A stretch of DNA of 64,000 nucleotides from Blastobasis lacticolella (lineage: Eukaryota > Arthropoda > Insecta > Lepidoptera > Blastobasidae): positions 17,618,001 through 17,682,000 of the forward strand of contig LR990056.1 in NCBI GenBank assembly GCA_905147135.1, written 5' to 3'. Each line of letters starts with the position of its first letter. The stretch's first letter is position 1. This document shows positions 1 through 10,247 of this stretch, piece by piece. The notes under the pieces were generated by a model that made no database searches, was not told where the DNA came from, and worked only from the letters and a program-made list of their open reading frames with translations. The translations under genes and the position numbers were made by a program.

Positions 1-207
1 TGATTTCGATGTGTGAGTGCAAATATTAATAACGACACTTCAACTGTGTGGGAGCCAATGAACGACGCGTGTTCCTACGTTTGAATGTCACCGGCAACTG
101 AATGACCAATTACGACGGCATTTGTATATGTATTGCGTCCATATTTTAAACTTGCTTGTGTGCGGTAATGCGATAGTGGGGCGCGTCATTTTAAATTAGA
201 CGAGCTC
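1..207 (-). mobile_element. MITE-1 copy, cut by the window edge
   Basis: Reverse-complement match to the complete 251-bp element at 51218-51468. It ends with the same terminal inverted repeat (GAGCTCGTCTAATTTAAAAT on the minus strand), followed by the dinucleotide TA at 208-209. The other end lies outside the window. It has no coding capacity. A TA duplication and short inverted ends are typical of Tc1/mariner-type non-autonomous elements; the superfamily is inferred from that alone. Confidence 0.8.
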
Positions 208-270
208 TACCTTGATGTCTGGGGATTACACTGATCACTTACTGTTGAAGTTTTACAATTATATAAACGT

Positions 271-515
271 TCATGCCCCGGTTATGCTCTCGCGTACGAG
301 GGCCCAGGGTCTCCCTTGCCCATGATCCAGGATTTGGCAAAACAGGTAATTACAAGAGAGCGACTGCCGTTTGACCTCCGTGACCCTGCTACCAGCGGAA
401 CCTGACCAGATTGGATGATGGTTTACACATTCGTCGCCTGAATGTGGAGGTTTCATCATGATGTTTTCTATCACCGTAAGAGCATCGATTAGTATTCAAC
501 TAATGTACGTAACTT
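271..515 (-). mobile_element. SINE-A copy (body, head missing)
   Basis: On the minus strand this reads the SINE-A body in order: a start near CGATGCTCTTACGGTGA, the GTAACCATGATCCAATCTGG-like segment, GGAGGTCAGATGGCAGTCGC-like segment, and the CTCGTACGCGAGAGCACAACC-like end. At least fourteen related copies occur in this window. The tRNA-like head seen in complete copies is absent. It is non-coding and would need a LINE enzyme for movement. Confidence 0.75.
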
Positions 516-1084
516 ATATTTCTTGAATAACTTTTGATTCACGGATACCTAGCAAATATTTCTATAAAACTGTAAGCTTTATTCCTCTGCCTCCAGCCTC
601 TAACCTTTTTATAACATCAAAAGGTTCCGCTCGGAAAGCTTTCGAAACAACATTAATTTTTCAGATAAAAAATCTGACTTAACGAAGACTAAAATGGCGA
701 GGTGAAAACAATCTCGGCGTACAGTTATTCGGGTTTAATTTATTATTTTCCAATATTTACCTTCATTGCGAGATTGAAAAGAAAATTAGGGACGTAAAAA
801 CCTGCCGAAATTGTATATTGAATTTTAGGTAAAACAAAATATTGGTTTTTCTGTGTAATAAAACAAACATCGTGATATTAGCGGTTATTGGAAGGAATGC
901 TGAAATGATTTCGAATATTACCGGTTGGCAAATATACCAATGGTATATTCTGAGTTTTCTGCGTAAACACAGAAAGTTCGAGTAGTTCTCTGTATATCAT
1001 TTTCGTGTACAATAAACAGTTAAATAAAAAACATACGAGCAGACGATTGATGATTAGCGGCAATTATCGACCATATCATCTACG
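516..1084. other. unassigned AT-rich spacer
   Basis: No convincing reading frame, RNA gene or repeat was recognised. The short open frames here have no motif and look like chance. Confidence 0.4.
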
Positions 1085-1150
1085 ATAAGGTTGCAGGAAA
1101 CAAAAATGCAGAACCGCAGGTGCTTGTCACTGTGAAGATTAAGACGTAAG
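1085..1150 (-). repeat. Rep-K fragment
   Basis: Matches positions about 52107-52165 (AACAAAAATGCAGAACCGCA and a following CACTGTGA segment), so it is the same end of Rep-K in the opposite orientation to the copy at 1270-1447. Confidence 0.55.
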
Positions 1151-1230
1151 TACGCCGAAGACCGGGCGAGATGGAGAAGGAATAGCAAGAAAGCGGACCC
1201 TGGCAGAAGCTCAGATGATGATCTGTACAT
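1146..1230 (+). mobile_element. RTE-1 3' tail fragment
   Basis: Carries the RTE-1 terminal segment GCCGAAGACCGGGCGA followed by AAGCGGACCCTGGCAGA and a short GATGATGA tail. The same segment ends the copy at 28826-29015 and, reversed, the reverse transcriptase pseudogene at 41216-42440. Confidence 0.65.
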
Positions 1231-1269
1231 ATCAGGTGGTAGGACTATGTCAAGGAGGAGTCCATCTGG

Positions 1270-1447
1270 GTGCAAATACCATCGCCTTAACTATTTCTGC
1301 CGCCAAGCAGCTATTGTTGTGTTCCGGTTCAAAGGATAAGGTAGCCTGCGCAATTACTGGCACGAGGTATTTCAACTTAGTCCTCACAGTGAAAACGCAC
1401 CTACTGTTATGCATTTTTGTTGCTATCAATCGAAATGCATGAATCGT
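1270..1447 (+). repeat. Rep-K copy
   Basis: Contains GGTAGCCTGCGCAATTACTG, a CGAGGTAT...CTTAGTCCTCACAGTGA segment and a terminal ATGCATTTTTGTTGC segment. Related copies lie at 7310-7455 (plus) and 52098-52300 (minus). Non-coding; SINE-like or the 3' end of a longer element, not resolved. Confidence 0.6.
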
Positions 1448-1491
1448 AGATGTTAAATCTTCGGGCGACAGTTACCGCTTACTATCTGCAT

Positions 1492-1675
1492 ATTCAGGCG
1501 ACTGAATGGTAAGTAATCATAAACCAATCTGGTCAGGTTCCCCTATTAAGAGGGTCACGGAGGTCAGATGGTAGTCACTTCTCTAAATTATCTGCCAAAT
1601 CCTGGATCATGGTTAAGGCGGATTCCAGGCACTCGCGCTCAATAACACAACCAGGACATTACGCCAAGATGATGA
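1492..1675 (+). mobile_element. SINE-A copy, 5' truncated
   Basis: Starts in the CAGGCGACTGAATG segment and runs through CAATCTGGTCAGGTTCCCCT, GGTCACGGAGGTCAGATGG and CCTGGATCATGG to a GCCAAGATGATGATGAAATG tail. The GAT-rich 3' tail is intact; head and upper body are lost, as expected for a 5'-truncated retroposon. Confidence 0.75.
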
Positions 1676-2424
1676 TGAAATGAATAGGACCCAATAACAC
1701 ATCATGTTTTATGAGGGCATCATTCATATCATTGCGAACAGGTGCTGCGGTTTCGAACGTCCGAATGGTTATCAATGGATCTTTCTGTGGTTTGGGTCGG
1801 GAATAAACCTATATCTAGGTTGATTAAGCATCGATGATATTATTTTCAGGCGTGGGTACGATGTCTCTTTGTTGACGTTGGCTTGTACAGGGCCGAGTAC
1901 TTAGTTGATTTGGTAGGCACTTGATGGTTGTGGAACAGGAAAGATGTAACATACGACAGACAATACAAGTCGGCTAGGTAAAATTTATATTGGGGTGCTC
2001 TATACAAACGCACGCCCGTATCCCATAGGGGTAGGCAGAAACTATAAAGTGCCTCAAGCTTACACTTTTAATGCATTTGATTGACGTCAGTTAAAATTGC
2101 GACGGTACGAAAACGTGCGCTGTATATAATCACCCAATCCCTATTTGTTGGTTTCTCTGCACATATGACGTATCTAAAGGTATTCCTCGTAAGATTTGGG
2201 GGCTATTTTCGCTATAACGTGCTTGTAAAAATTGTTGTAAATATGTTTCTCGCGGACGAAGACTTAAAATATTTTATGCCGTGCATTTGTCAGGAGCAGG
2301 CAGAAGTATGCCTCGCAAATCTGGAACACGCTTTACCAAACATATATTCAAAGACTTGAGCGAGTGCAAATGAAATTCATCAAGTATTTGTGTTTCAGAT
2401 TGCGATGCCCCTATAGCACTTATT
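1676..2424. other. unassigned spacer
   Basis: No gene recognised. Positions about 2004-2050 match a short dispersed motif (GCCCGTATCCCATAGGGGTA), also seen near 38557-38607. A 92-codon open frame at 2081-2359 has no recognisable domain. Confidence 0.35.
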
Positions 2425-2525
2425 TTTCTTTTATACCACGAAGTTGGCAAACAAGCTTGCGGCCTGCCAGATAATAAGCAGTCCCCGCAGCCTATGGACG
2501 TTTGCAATACCAGAGGCATCACCCA
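2425..2525 (-). mobile_element. LINE-2 3' end fragment
   Basis: On the minus strand: ...GTCCATAGGCTGCGG, a GGACTGCTTA segment, then CCGCAAGCTTGTTTGCCAAC and GGTATAAAAG. This is the 3' untranslated end of the LINE-2 family seen more completely at 43888-44075. Confidence 0.7.
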
Positions 2526-2648
2526 ATCTTCAAATTACATTCACCTTTGTAAGCGCCACCACTTGAGTTGCGTCTCCCTAACTGTTCCGTAGAGAATTAT
2601 GAGATAGTATCGTTGTATTGCCGTACATTGTAATACCGTGTAACGTAC

Positions 2649-2895
2649 ATTAGTTTAATACTAACCGATACTCTTACGGTGAGAGAAAACATCGTGATGA
2701 AACCTGCACAATCAGGCAACTGAATTTGTAACCATGATCCAATCTGGTCAGGTTTCCCTGATAGGAGAAATCAAGGTCATGGGGATCAGATCGCAGTCGC
2801 TCCACTGTAATTACCTGATCTGCTAAATCCTGGATCATGGTCAAGGCGGACTCCGGGCCCTCGTGTGCGAGAGCACAATCGGGACTTTATGATGA
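2649..2895 (+). mobile_element. SINE-A copy
   Basis: Runs from the ACTAACCGATACTCTTACGG segment through TAACCATGATCCAATCTGGT to the GCGAGAGCACAATCGGGAC end, with a short TGATGATCG tail. The tRNA-like head is missing. Confidence 0.75.
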
Positions 2896-2944
2896 TCGTT
2901 TTATTGCCGTGCCATCAGTCTTAACGAATTACAGGCGAAACAGA

Positions 2945-3020
2945 TATTTTGTCTCGAAAACATTAATCGAAAGTAAAGGTATGGTGCTTTTCTACTCTGC
3001 CGGACACCACACGGCCACAA
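2945..3020 (-). mobile_element. SINE-C fragment
   Basis: Minus strand matches the 5' part of SINE-C: GGCCGTGTGGTGTCCGGCAG, an AGAAAAGCACC segment and TTTCGAGACAAAAT. The complete element is the 261-bp insertion at 36230-36490. It directly abuts the SINE-A copy ending at 2895. Confidence 0.6.
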
Positions 3021-3299
3021 ACTTATTTAGTCAGATTTGATATATAGAAACCTATAATTGGCTTACTGTAGTTATGGTTGTAGCTATTGTTATGTAATAT
3101 GCTGTTGGTTTTCCAAATAGAGAAATAACATTTCCGATGTTTAATTTTAGTTGCTCCTTCTAGTGAAAGTGCAGCACAGTCAAACCTGACCTGACCTGAC
3201 CTGCTGACGCTGAGAAAACCATCCTAAGATCAGTCTCGTCTGTGTCTATGAACAATAATATAACCAACATCCATATCTGCACCCATCCATCCAAAAGTA

Positions 3300-3546
3300 G
3301 TCAATCCCTTTTCTGCTAGGGTCTGCTTTCACTACACCTCTTTCTCCGGTACTCCCGGTCTTCAGCATCCTCGCGTCGTAAGCCATTGGCTTGCTGACCC
3401 CGTAAAAACCTTTTAACCCCTTTCTTGAAGAACTCCATGTTGTAGTCTCCAGGGAAAACCTCTCCAGGTAGTTCATTCCACAACCTTAGTGTGCGTGGGA
3501 GAAAGTTCCTTTGGAACCGCACAGTTCGCGAGCAATTTGGCTCCAA
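3300..3546 (-). pseudogene. chimeric LINE-2 / RTE-1 3' end
   Basis: The minus strand has an open frame (3546 down to 3316) whose first part is the C-terminus of a jockey/CR1-like LINE: FLPRTLRLWNELPG, then YNMEFFKKGVKRFLRG. In the LINE-2 copy at 43888-44075 the protein then continues RVGDAPGIANVHRLR and stops. Here it instead continues ANGLRREDAEDREYRR, the C-terminal wording of the RTE-1 pseudogene at 41216-42440 (ANGLRHEDAEDRVKWRR). The DNA after the junction likewise follows the RTE-1 tail (GCAGACCCTAGCAGAAAAGG). The frame is open across the junction and ends in a stop. Best explained as a template switch or a nested truncated insertion; not a functional gene. Confidence 0.7.
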
Positions 3547-3549
3547 GGT

Positions 3550-5320
3550 GTGAGGATGAACTCCCTGTCGGTGGCGAGCAGTGTTTACCTTAAAACTTTT
3601 TCTGATACAGGCATGCTGATATCTATAAAAAATAACATACTTTGGGTTGCAGACTAAACTGTAGTTAGTAGTTCGCAGATTCGTAGTTCTTTTTGTTCTT
3701 TTTAGGTTGTGGCTTCCGCTATGTAGCGATTTTGCTAAAGACCAATAAAATTATACCAACACGTAATAAGTAATATAGCCGGTAAAATATAAAGAGCAAT
3801 AAAGAAAAAGGTAAAGCATAAAAGGCAACTAAAAACAAATATATAACAAATTAAAACAACACAACACACACTACTCTTGTGCCTAGCACTAAAACAAGCT
3901 TAAAATTACAGTCTAATTTAGTTTACTTTAATAAAAGCAGACAAAATACCAATGAGAATGGAGTGCGGAGATTCGTAGTTGAAATACTTCGCGGTAAAGT
4001 ACATCGACGCTTAGTGGTTTTGAAGCAGCAATGTATTGTAGTAACGTGAGTCGCGGATTGACGTTTTCGTTATTTAATGATGACGCTGTTGATGACGCAT
4101 CGACACATAAGAATAAGAAATATTTATTTACAGAAACAGAAACACCACAACACAATAATTTGGAAAACACGACATTTTGCAACACAGAAGAAAAGAAAAA
4201 GTACATAATAATTAACAAAAAAGCAAATAAAAGCTAGCACAGTGTCGATGCAAATGGTAGCAGATAAGTGGTGTGTGTGTGTTTGTGGTGTAATGCATGT
4301 GTAAAAGGGACCTCACTCAGCATTTTGCCCCGGTGAGAACCGAACATCGTGTCGAACCAGCGACATTTCGCTGTAATGTGCGTCGCGGTCTTGTAAAGCC
4401 TAAAATTAGATACATCGTTGTAAAATGACAGTTATGTTAAATCGCATTGGCTGTTCAATCAAAAACTGTTCGTTGCCGCAACGAAGTACTCTCTTAGATT
4501 AGAGCAGACATTTAACTTACTCGTACATATATCAAACAGGTGATAACCAATTTCCCGTGGCTCTTCTTTCATGTATGTCAGCGTTACATCGCCGGATTCA
4601 CCAGAAAAACTTCCGGATTCAACAATATGTTATTACATTCAAGCAAACGACCCAGAATTTTAATAAGCACCCGAAACGACAACAACAATATGTGAAATAA
4701 AATATTTTATTGTCATCCACAGCGGCGCATTCAAATACGTAAGTACGGACCGCGCTCGTAAGAAATAACAATCTTAAGCATTCCTTACCCGGTTGTAAAA
4801 GCCACTGAATTCCCAACCGTATTCTATTTACTTAGACTCGCTTATTGTTTGCAAAGGGCCCTTGTCTTGAACAATATCGACACGGGAACTTGTATCCTAA
4901 ACGCTGTACTTAAAGTTTCTTTTCGAAAGGCTCTACTTATGGCAGACTATCTAATAGGAGAGAAGAGACACCATCTGCATTCGAACCCGGACGTTATGGT
5001 AATGCTATGAGCGGTGATGGATGTATTGAATTTTTGCTTTTTGCTACTGATCCCCGGCCTTTATTAGGCTACACATAGCGGCGATCCGATGGGCAGTAGC
5101 GGTGGGATGTTCGTCTCATGAAATATTTTATGGAAATAAGTGGATTCCATCTATTGGTCCGCCTCGAATGGTTAATGAATAAATGTTGTGGGAGTTACAA
5201 GAGGACTATGAAAATGGGTCTATATTGTGATTGAAATAAACATCCTGTCTCTGATATCATGAGACCTTGCCAATGGAGATTTTAGAGGTCAATATTGTCA
5301 TAAACTTTCAATCGAAGTAA
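3550..5320. other. unassigned AT-rich region
   Basis: No gene recognised in about 1.8 kb. Positions 3770-3910 and 4100-4240 are A-rich, with AACACAACACACAC and short GTGTGTGTGT runs. Around 3676-3692 and 3968-3982 a short GATTCGTAGTT motif is repeated. Opposing short open frames at 3928-4237 look like chance. Confidence 0.35.
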
Positions 5321-5324
5321 GCTC

Positions 5325-5470
5325 ACTAAGAAAGGGGTGGAAAGGTTTTTTCGGGGTCGGTAGCGCGCGGGTGATTCCCCCGGTAAAGTAAATGTCCATA
5401 GCGGTGACTGCTTATCATCAGGCAGACCATAAGCTTGTTTGCTACCTTAGTGGTTGAAAAAGTGACACAT
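5325..5470 (+). mobile_element. LINE-2 3' end fragment
   Basis: Begins inside the LINE-2 C-terminal coding part (AAGAAAGGGGTGGAAAGGTT, encoding KKGVERFFRGR), then GTCCATAGCGGTGACTGCTT and the terminal AAGCTTGTTTGCTACCTTAG. The coding part is broken by an in-frame stop after RGR. Confidence 0.65.
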
Positions 5471-5988
5471 TATACCGTTAAATTGACAATGAACCAGCGG
5501 TTCTAAATTTTAATTAAAATCTAAGAGCATGAATCGTAAATGACAAATCCCAGTTTCAATCAGGTGGGCTGTTAGCTCGTTTGAGTCCTATAAAGAAATT
5601 AGACATTGGACTTAACAAATACATCCCAAAGTACCATCCTACAATGTAGATATTTACCTACATCACAAGGGTCTCCAAAGCACAGGCGAGCCGAGTAAAC
5701 AGCCCGCACTCATTAGCCGGTGGCACATATATTTTGAGCACACTCTAAACTTTGTAACAAAATTAACGCGGTTTTTTGTACGGCGAGAGAGAGCATTAGT
5801 ACTTGACATGGAATGAACGGGTTTAATTACTGAATTGTTGAATTATTTTAGATTATGTAGTTAATTTATTCGTACAATTTGATTAAAAAAATTGTGAGCA
5901 CGGTTAGTAAAGCTTTGTAATCGAAAAAGAATGATATAAATAATAAATAAATATACAGGTATATAAATGATAAATAAATAACTATTAA
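5471..5988. other. unassigned spacer with one LINE-like motif
   Basis: Positions about 5558-5592 contain CAATCAGGTGGGCTGTTAGC followed by TCGTTTGAG, the 3'-UTR motif of another LINE tail (compare 7866-7903). Nothing else recognised. Confidence 0.35.
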
Positions 5989-6085
5989 CAGGGTCACGGA
6001 GGTCAGATGGCGGTCGCTCCACTGTAAATATCTGATCTTCCAAATCCTGGATAATAGTCAAGGCGGTCATTAACACCAAGATGAT
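5989..6085 (+). mobile_element. SINE-A fragment
   Basis: Contains AACAGGGTCACGGAGGTCAG through CCTGGATAATAGTCAAGGCG and a short CCAAGATGATTA tail. Internal deletion relative to other copies. Confidence 0.65.
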
Positions 6086-6369
6086 TATAATTTTTTTTAT
6101 TAATCCTTTTTCCATCACAAAACATTCAGACTATGTGGGTTTTATCAAAACTTTTATTTTTGGTTTAAATAGTTTCCTAAGCTATAACTGTTATAACTAA
6201 TCTAAAAAGCCCTAGATTAAATTAAGGACCCAGGTTGAGCGTTTTCATTTAAAATTATTAGAAGTTAGAACCAGATTAACATCACCGCTTTGAAAAATTA
6301 TCGGACTTATCTAGGTGGTTTTATTTTTAACTCGATAACCACACCCTACGAAGCGAAAAAATACGTTTC

Positions 6370-6402
6370 TTTTAGACTACGACATGGGATCGTTCAAGAG
6401 GT
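6370..6402 (+). mobile_element. LINE-1 coding scrap
   Basis: CTACGACATGGGATCGTTCA plus AGAGG matches the intact LINE-1 coding region near 60310-60335 (residues YDMGSFKR). Only about 30 bases are retained, directly before a reversed RTE-1 tail. Confidence 0.5.
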
Positions 6403-6431
6403 TTTCACTGGTTTGTTTTGTTTGTACTGCA

Positions 6432-6766
6432 TGTTATCATCATCAGCACCCGAGCGGTCAATCCTGGCTTTTGCCAGGGTCCACTTTCCTACTTTTTCTT
6501 CTCCACTTTGCCCGATTTGCACTTTGGTCGTAAGCCGTTGGCTCTCGCGTCCGACTCATCGAGGTCAAGCCATCACTTCTTCGGTTCCTCGCGGTACCTT
6601 TTTACTGATACAGGCAGGTTTAGGTACCTATTTTCGACGTGCCCTGGAGCTTACGCAATTCGTGACCAAACCAGCACAGCCGGTGTCTCTTCAAACTTAT
6701 CCGCAATGTCTCTTGATGTTACGCACTCGATCTAGATGCGTAGCTCAACACAACCACCGCAGCATT
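6432..6766 (-). mobile_element. RTE-1 3' end fragment
   Basis: Minus strand resembles the 3' third of RTE-1 as at 41216-41560: a GTGGTTGTGTTGAGC-type RT C-terminal region, an AAGAAGTGATGGCTTGACC segment, an AGCCAACGGCTTACGACC segment, and GTGGACCCTGGCAAAAGCC with a GATGATGAT tail. Frameshifts and stops are frequent, so this is an old copy. Confidence 0.65.
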
Positions 6767-6769
6767 GTT

Positions 6770-7305
6770 TGTACCGCATGTGGTTTATAAAATTCGTAAT
6801 GAAGTAATCCTAAATTAAAATTACCAGCATATCACAACATGTCTATCCTTCTGTGCTATCCACAAAAACCTAAACACAAAGTAGACAGTGTCATTGTTTT
6901 ATGAGTAGGTAGGTAGGTATGCCTTTGGTTGCGTATGGTTTTCAGGCAAGTCGGCAGTTACACTTGATGGTAAGTAGCGGTGGTCACGCGACGACTAAAG
7001 CAACGAGTGGCTGTGGAATATACAGCATTAACTATGGGGTAATTAGTATGATTTAAGCCTGGATTTGGCTAAAATAATAGCCTAATAACGAGGCCATAGT
7101 AAAGATAATATCTTAATGGTTTAATCATGTAACGTACTTTTTGTTGTAAGGTCCGATCTGACGCAATGAATATTTTATATATTTAGAACGAAAAGAACAT
7201 TAATTACACGTGGCCACGACACAGTAATTTTGCAATACAATAACATTTAAAAACCGGTATATAAAACACTGAGACAATTATTAGGTTCTCAGTGGCATTG
7301 TGCAT
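6770..7305. other. unassigned spacer
   Basis: Mostly unrecognised. About 6945-7010 carries a degenerate LINE-tail-like stretch (TTGATGGTAAGTAGCGGTGG). A (TAGG)n-like run AGTAGGTAGGTAGGTA lies at 6903-6918. Confidence 0.3.
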
Positions 7306-7309
7306 CAGG

Positions 7310-7455
7310 TGGTTGAACTCATGAATTTTGAAAATTACATTTGAAGGATAAGGTAGCTATCGCAATTACAGGAATGAAGCATTTCATCTTAGTCCTCGCA
7401 ATGACAGCTCAGCTGTATTTTTTTACCTGCAACCTAAATGTATGAATTGTAGATT
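7310..7455 (+). repeat. Rep-K copy
   Basis: AAGGATAAGGTAGCTATCGC, an AATTACAGGAATGAAGCAT segment and CTTAGTCCTCGCAATGACAG align with 1330-1440. It is preceded by GCATCAGGTGGTTGAACTC, a motif shared with LINE 3' ends. Confidence 0.55.
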
Positions 7456-7800
7456 TTATTTTTATTTTATTTTATTTTTTTTATTTTATTTATTACACCT
7501 TAAGTCAACAGCTTAGTTACAAAAATGTTAAACGAAACATCATTACTTTATCATAGGCCAATTACAGACTTCTATTATATTACTTAAACTAGTAAACAAA
7601 TAAGGGTAGGAGTAGAATAAAAAAAAACAAGTCGACGTTAATCTACCTACCCAAAGAAAATTAGAAAAAATATTATTTGCATGGAGCACAGTGTGTGATG
7701 ATGTGATCTGTTAATGTGATTGTGTTGTGTTAATGATTGGTGGTGTGAGTGTGCGTGTAAAATCCTTCCGAAAGTAAACAAAGGTAAGTTTTAGGATCGG
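7456..7800. repeat. low-complexity T-rich tract and unassigned flank
   Basis: Positions 7456-7500 are a (TTTTA)n-type tract that could be a reversed retroposon tail. The rest up to 7800 is AT-rich with GTGTGATGATGTGATC-like repetition. No gene seen. Confidence 0.4.
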
Positions 7801-7865
7801 TTCACATGTTTTATGTTTTAAAAATAATGAATAATTATAGTAATGTTATAAATTATAGATGTTAT

Positions 7866-8264
7866 CACTTACCATCAGGTGGGCTGTCTGCTCGTTTGTT
7901 ACTGAGTGGTGGTCAACACAACGAACGACCAGAAGGCTGCCCAACAGAGAGTGTGCGAAACAGTTGCACGACCTCATTCCGCCGGCCCCTTTCCGCCATC
8001 GGGAGACGCGATCTGGGCGAGCGCTTCATCCTTATGTCGTTGATTATGCGAACGGTACGATACCTTTATAATGCGAACGGCTAAGGAATGGAACGCGTTG
8101 CCTGCGAGTGTGTTCCCTGATCACTATAATCTGGACGCCTTCAAGGCTAGAGTGAATAAGCTGTTCCTAGACAGGCATGCTCCATCTTCGACCGCATCGT
8201 CACTTACCACCAGGTGAGATGGCGGTCAAATGCCTGGATAGACTAAAAAAAAAAAAAAAAAGTC
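7866..8264 (+). pseudogene. LINE-3 3' end with C-terminal frame
   Basis: Positions 8071-8217 are an open frame ending in TGA that encodes the C-terminus of a jockey/CR1-like LINE protein ([20 protein letters not shown], then [15 protein letters not shown]). Upstream, 7930-8065 keeps degenerate sequence of the same protein (DLIPPAPFRHRETRSG in another frame), so at least one frameshift separates them. After the stop come GATGGCGGTCAAATGCCTGG and an A-run at 8247-8262. Positions 7866-7903 are a different LINE tail (TTACCATCAGGTGGGCTGTC) abutting the LINE-3 truncation point. Four further LINE-3 ends lie at 12142, 13553, 53680 and 62245 (reversed). Confidence 0.8.
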
Positions 8265-8714
8265 TTTTATTTGTAAAAAATCTCTTCTTTAATATCATAT
8301 TAAATATTTTTATTTTATTGTAATAATTTTTATTTGCACTAGCTATGTTTATGTGTACTAGCGATGCGCTCTTGCTTCACACGAGTAGTGACCTTCCTCA
8401 TGAATAAAACCGCATGAAAATTCGTTCAGTTTGAGTTTATCGCGAACAGACAGACAGACTCGGCGTGGGACTTTGTTTTATAATATGTAGTTGTAGTTAA
8501 ATGTGGCTCTTTTTTAAATGAAATTTGTAAAATTAAGTTAACCGATCTGCATCAGTCAAACAAGCATACGCCAGCAAGTTTTTGCCTAATACGGAAAGCA
8601 ATCAATCTGGAATTCTAATAGTCTGACATTTTGTCAATCTGTCATAAAGCGTCAAAATGTTAATACTCTCATGAACATTACAACACTATCAGTGCAGTGG
8701 GTTAAAACAATTCA
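8265..8714. other. unassigned spacer
   Basis: AT-rich; contains a short Helitron-like GAACAGACAGACAGACTCGG segment near 8443-8465. No gene seen. Confidence 0.3.
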
Positions 8715-8722
8715 GTTGAATG

Positions 8723-9482
8723 CAGTGGCGTTACTGTCATACAAGCCCAAAAGCCGGGCTTGCCTTATAAAAATAATTATCGATAAAAAATCAAAGATAA
8801 TGCGAGCGTGAACTATTTAAAGTTCGCGCTCCTAATGCTTTTCAAACTGCCGCGCCGCACAGCAGCGCCATCGTGCGCCTAGGTTACGAAACACGACCCG
8901 AACGCACACGCAAGTTGAGGAAATTAAGACTCGGTCAGTCATCTCGCTCGCACGCGCTGGCTTGTAAGCGGGCTTTGATTCCGGCCGGTATGTCTCTTTC
9001 TTACATATGAAAACTGTCCTATAATGAGATATAACTATACGTTTGTTTATATAGTAAATTGTACGAGACTTTAAGCCCTGCATGCGTATGAAGTTGTACA
9101 CGGATCTTTGAAAATGGCAACTTCGCGCATGCGCAGTAGGTACGTTTGTTGAATGCTGTAATACGTACCAACTTCACTATTGTTTTGTTTGAGCCGTTTG
9201 GGCGGATAAGTAATTAGTTTTTTGTTGTGTTTGTGTTGTTTTTTGTAGTTAAAGTGATTTAATTAGATTGATCAACAATAGATGAAGTAAAGTCCCTTGT
9301 GATGGTTTAAAATGTGCACAAGTTTTGATTTGCATGGAAAAGGTAAAGTTTTTAATAATTTCTCAGAAAATAACAAATTATTTACTGATATGTATTCCTA
9401 TTATACTGGATTTTTTTTAATAACTGTAAAAACTACACAAACTTCATCTCTCGGCTTGCCTTACTCTGAAGGCACGCCACTG
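8723..9482. mobile_element. hAT-type non-autonomous element (760 bp)
   Basis: Flanked by a perfect 8-bp duplication GTTGAATG (8715-8722 and 9483-9490), the duplication length of the hAT superfamily. The ends are CAGTGGCGTTAC... and ...GTGCGTGCC-type inverted partner ending GCACGCCACTG. No transposase frame is present; the longest frame (8832-9101, minus, 89 codons) has no recognisable domain. At about 9124-9137 it contains GCGCATGCGCAGT, a perfect match to the NRF-1-type palindrome, in a region rich in CpG, so the element may retain a promoter-like segment of its autonomous parent (inference). Confidence 0.85.
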
Positions 9483-9504
9483 GTTGAATGAACAAGAACA
9501 TTAA

Positions 9505-10244
9505 AGGCCTTGCCACACACAAAGCTCGGCGCGAGCGCGGCTCGGGCGCGGCGCGATGCTGGCGCGTTGCCTAGGCAACTATCGCGCCGCGCTATGGTTG
9601 CCTAGCAACTATCGCACCGCGCTCGCACCGCGCTCGCGCCGAGCTCACGCCACGCCGGCATCGCGCCGCCAGGGGTGGACTAACGAACAAAGCGGGAAAG
9701 GCGGCCCGCCCCGGGCCTCTGGTCCAGGGGGGCCTCCAAACGTCTCCAAGTTGCCTTGATCAAATCCTATACAAAGCTTTAAAATATGCTTAGAACATAT
9801 CGAAGAGGTGGTTCGGAGTTGTGACAGGGGCGTAGCTATCGCCGTATTACCGTATACGAGTATTACCATCCTAAAAATTCATTTCCCCGAATAATGGAGC
9901 AGCCACTCTATGTGTGCCGATTTACATAGAAACGCGGTGGCCAAAACTGGAACTGCGGAAAAATAACGACACTTACTTTTGAAATGTATTTGAACTGACA
10001 TGTCAATCCCAAAAACAGCGCCGCCGGTACCAGGTCTGATAAGTTTGTGGCACTGCACAGCGCAGGCGCGGCGCCGCGCTCACGCCGGCCTGAGCGCGGC
10101 CTGAGCGCGGCGTGAGCGCGGCCTGAGCGCGGCGCGATGCTGGCGCGTTGCCTAGGCAACTATCGCGCCGCGCGATGGTTGCCTAGCAAATATCGCACCG
10201 CGCTCGCGCCGCGCTCGCGCCGAGCTTTGTGTGTGGCAAGGCCT
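9505..10244. mobile_element. MITE-3-ended composite GC-rich foldback element
   Basis: The ends are AGGCCTTGCCACACACAAAG (left) and its inverted partner (right), followed by GCTCGGCGCGAGCGCGG, the same inverted repeat as the compact 200-bp copy at 20848-21047. Flanks are TAA/TTA. Each end carries internal palindromes around GTTGCCTAGGCAAC. Between the halves (about 9668-10060) lies unrelated sequence, including a hAT-like start (AGGGGTGGACTAACG) and a Rep-G end, so the element is composite or has been invaded. No coding sequence. Confidence 0.7.
9941..10056. repeat. Rep-G copy nested in the foldback element
   Basis: Ends in GGTCTGATAAGTTTGTGGCA, as does 46340-46400, and inverted at 49502-49616 (GTGGCACAAACTTATCTG). 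It contains GGCCAAAACTGGAAC near the left. Probably a short inverted-repeat element. Confidence 0.5.
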
Positions 10245-10247
10245 TTA

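Noticed and set aside
6290..6790. 166-codon plus-strand frame as a gene
   Set aside because: It runs antisense across the RTE-1 3' end at 6432-6766.
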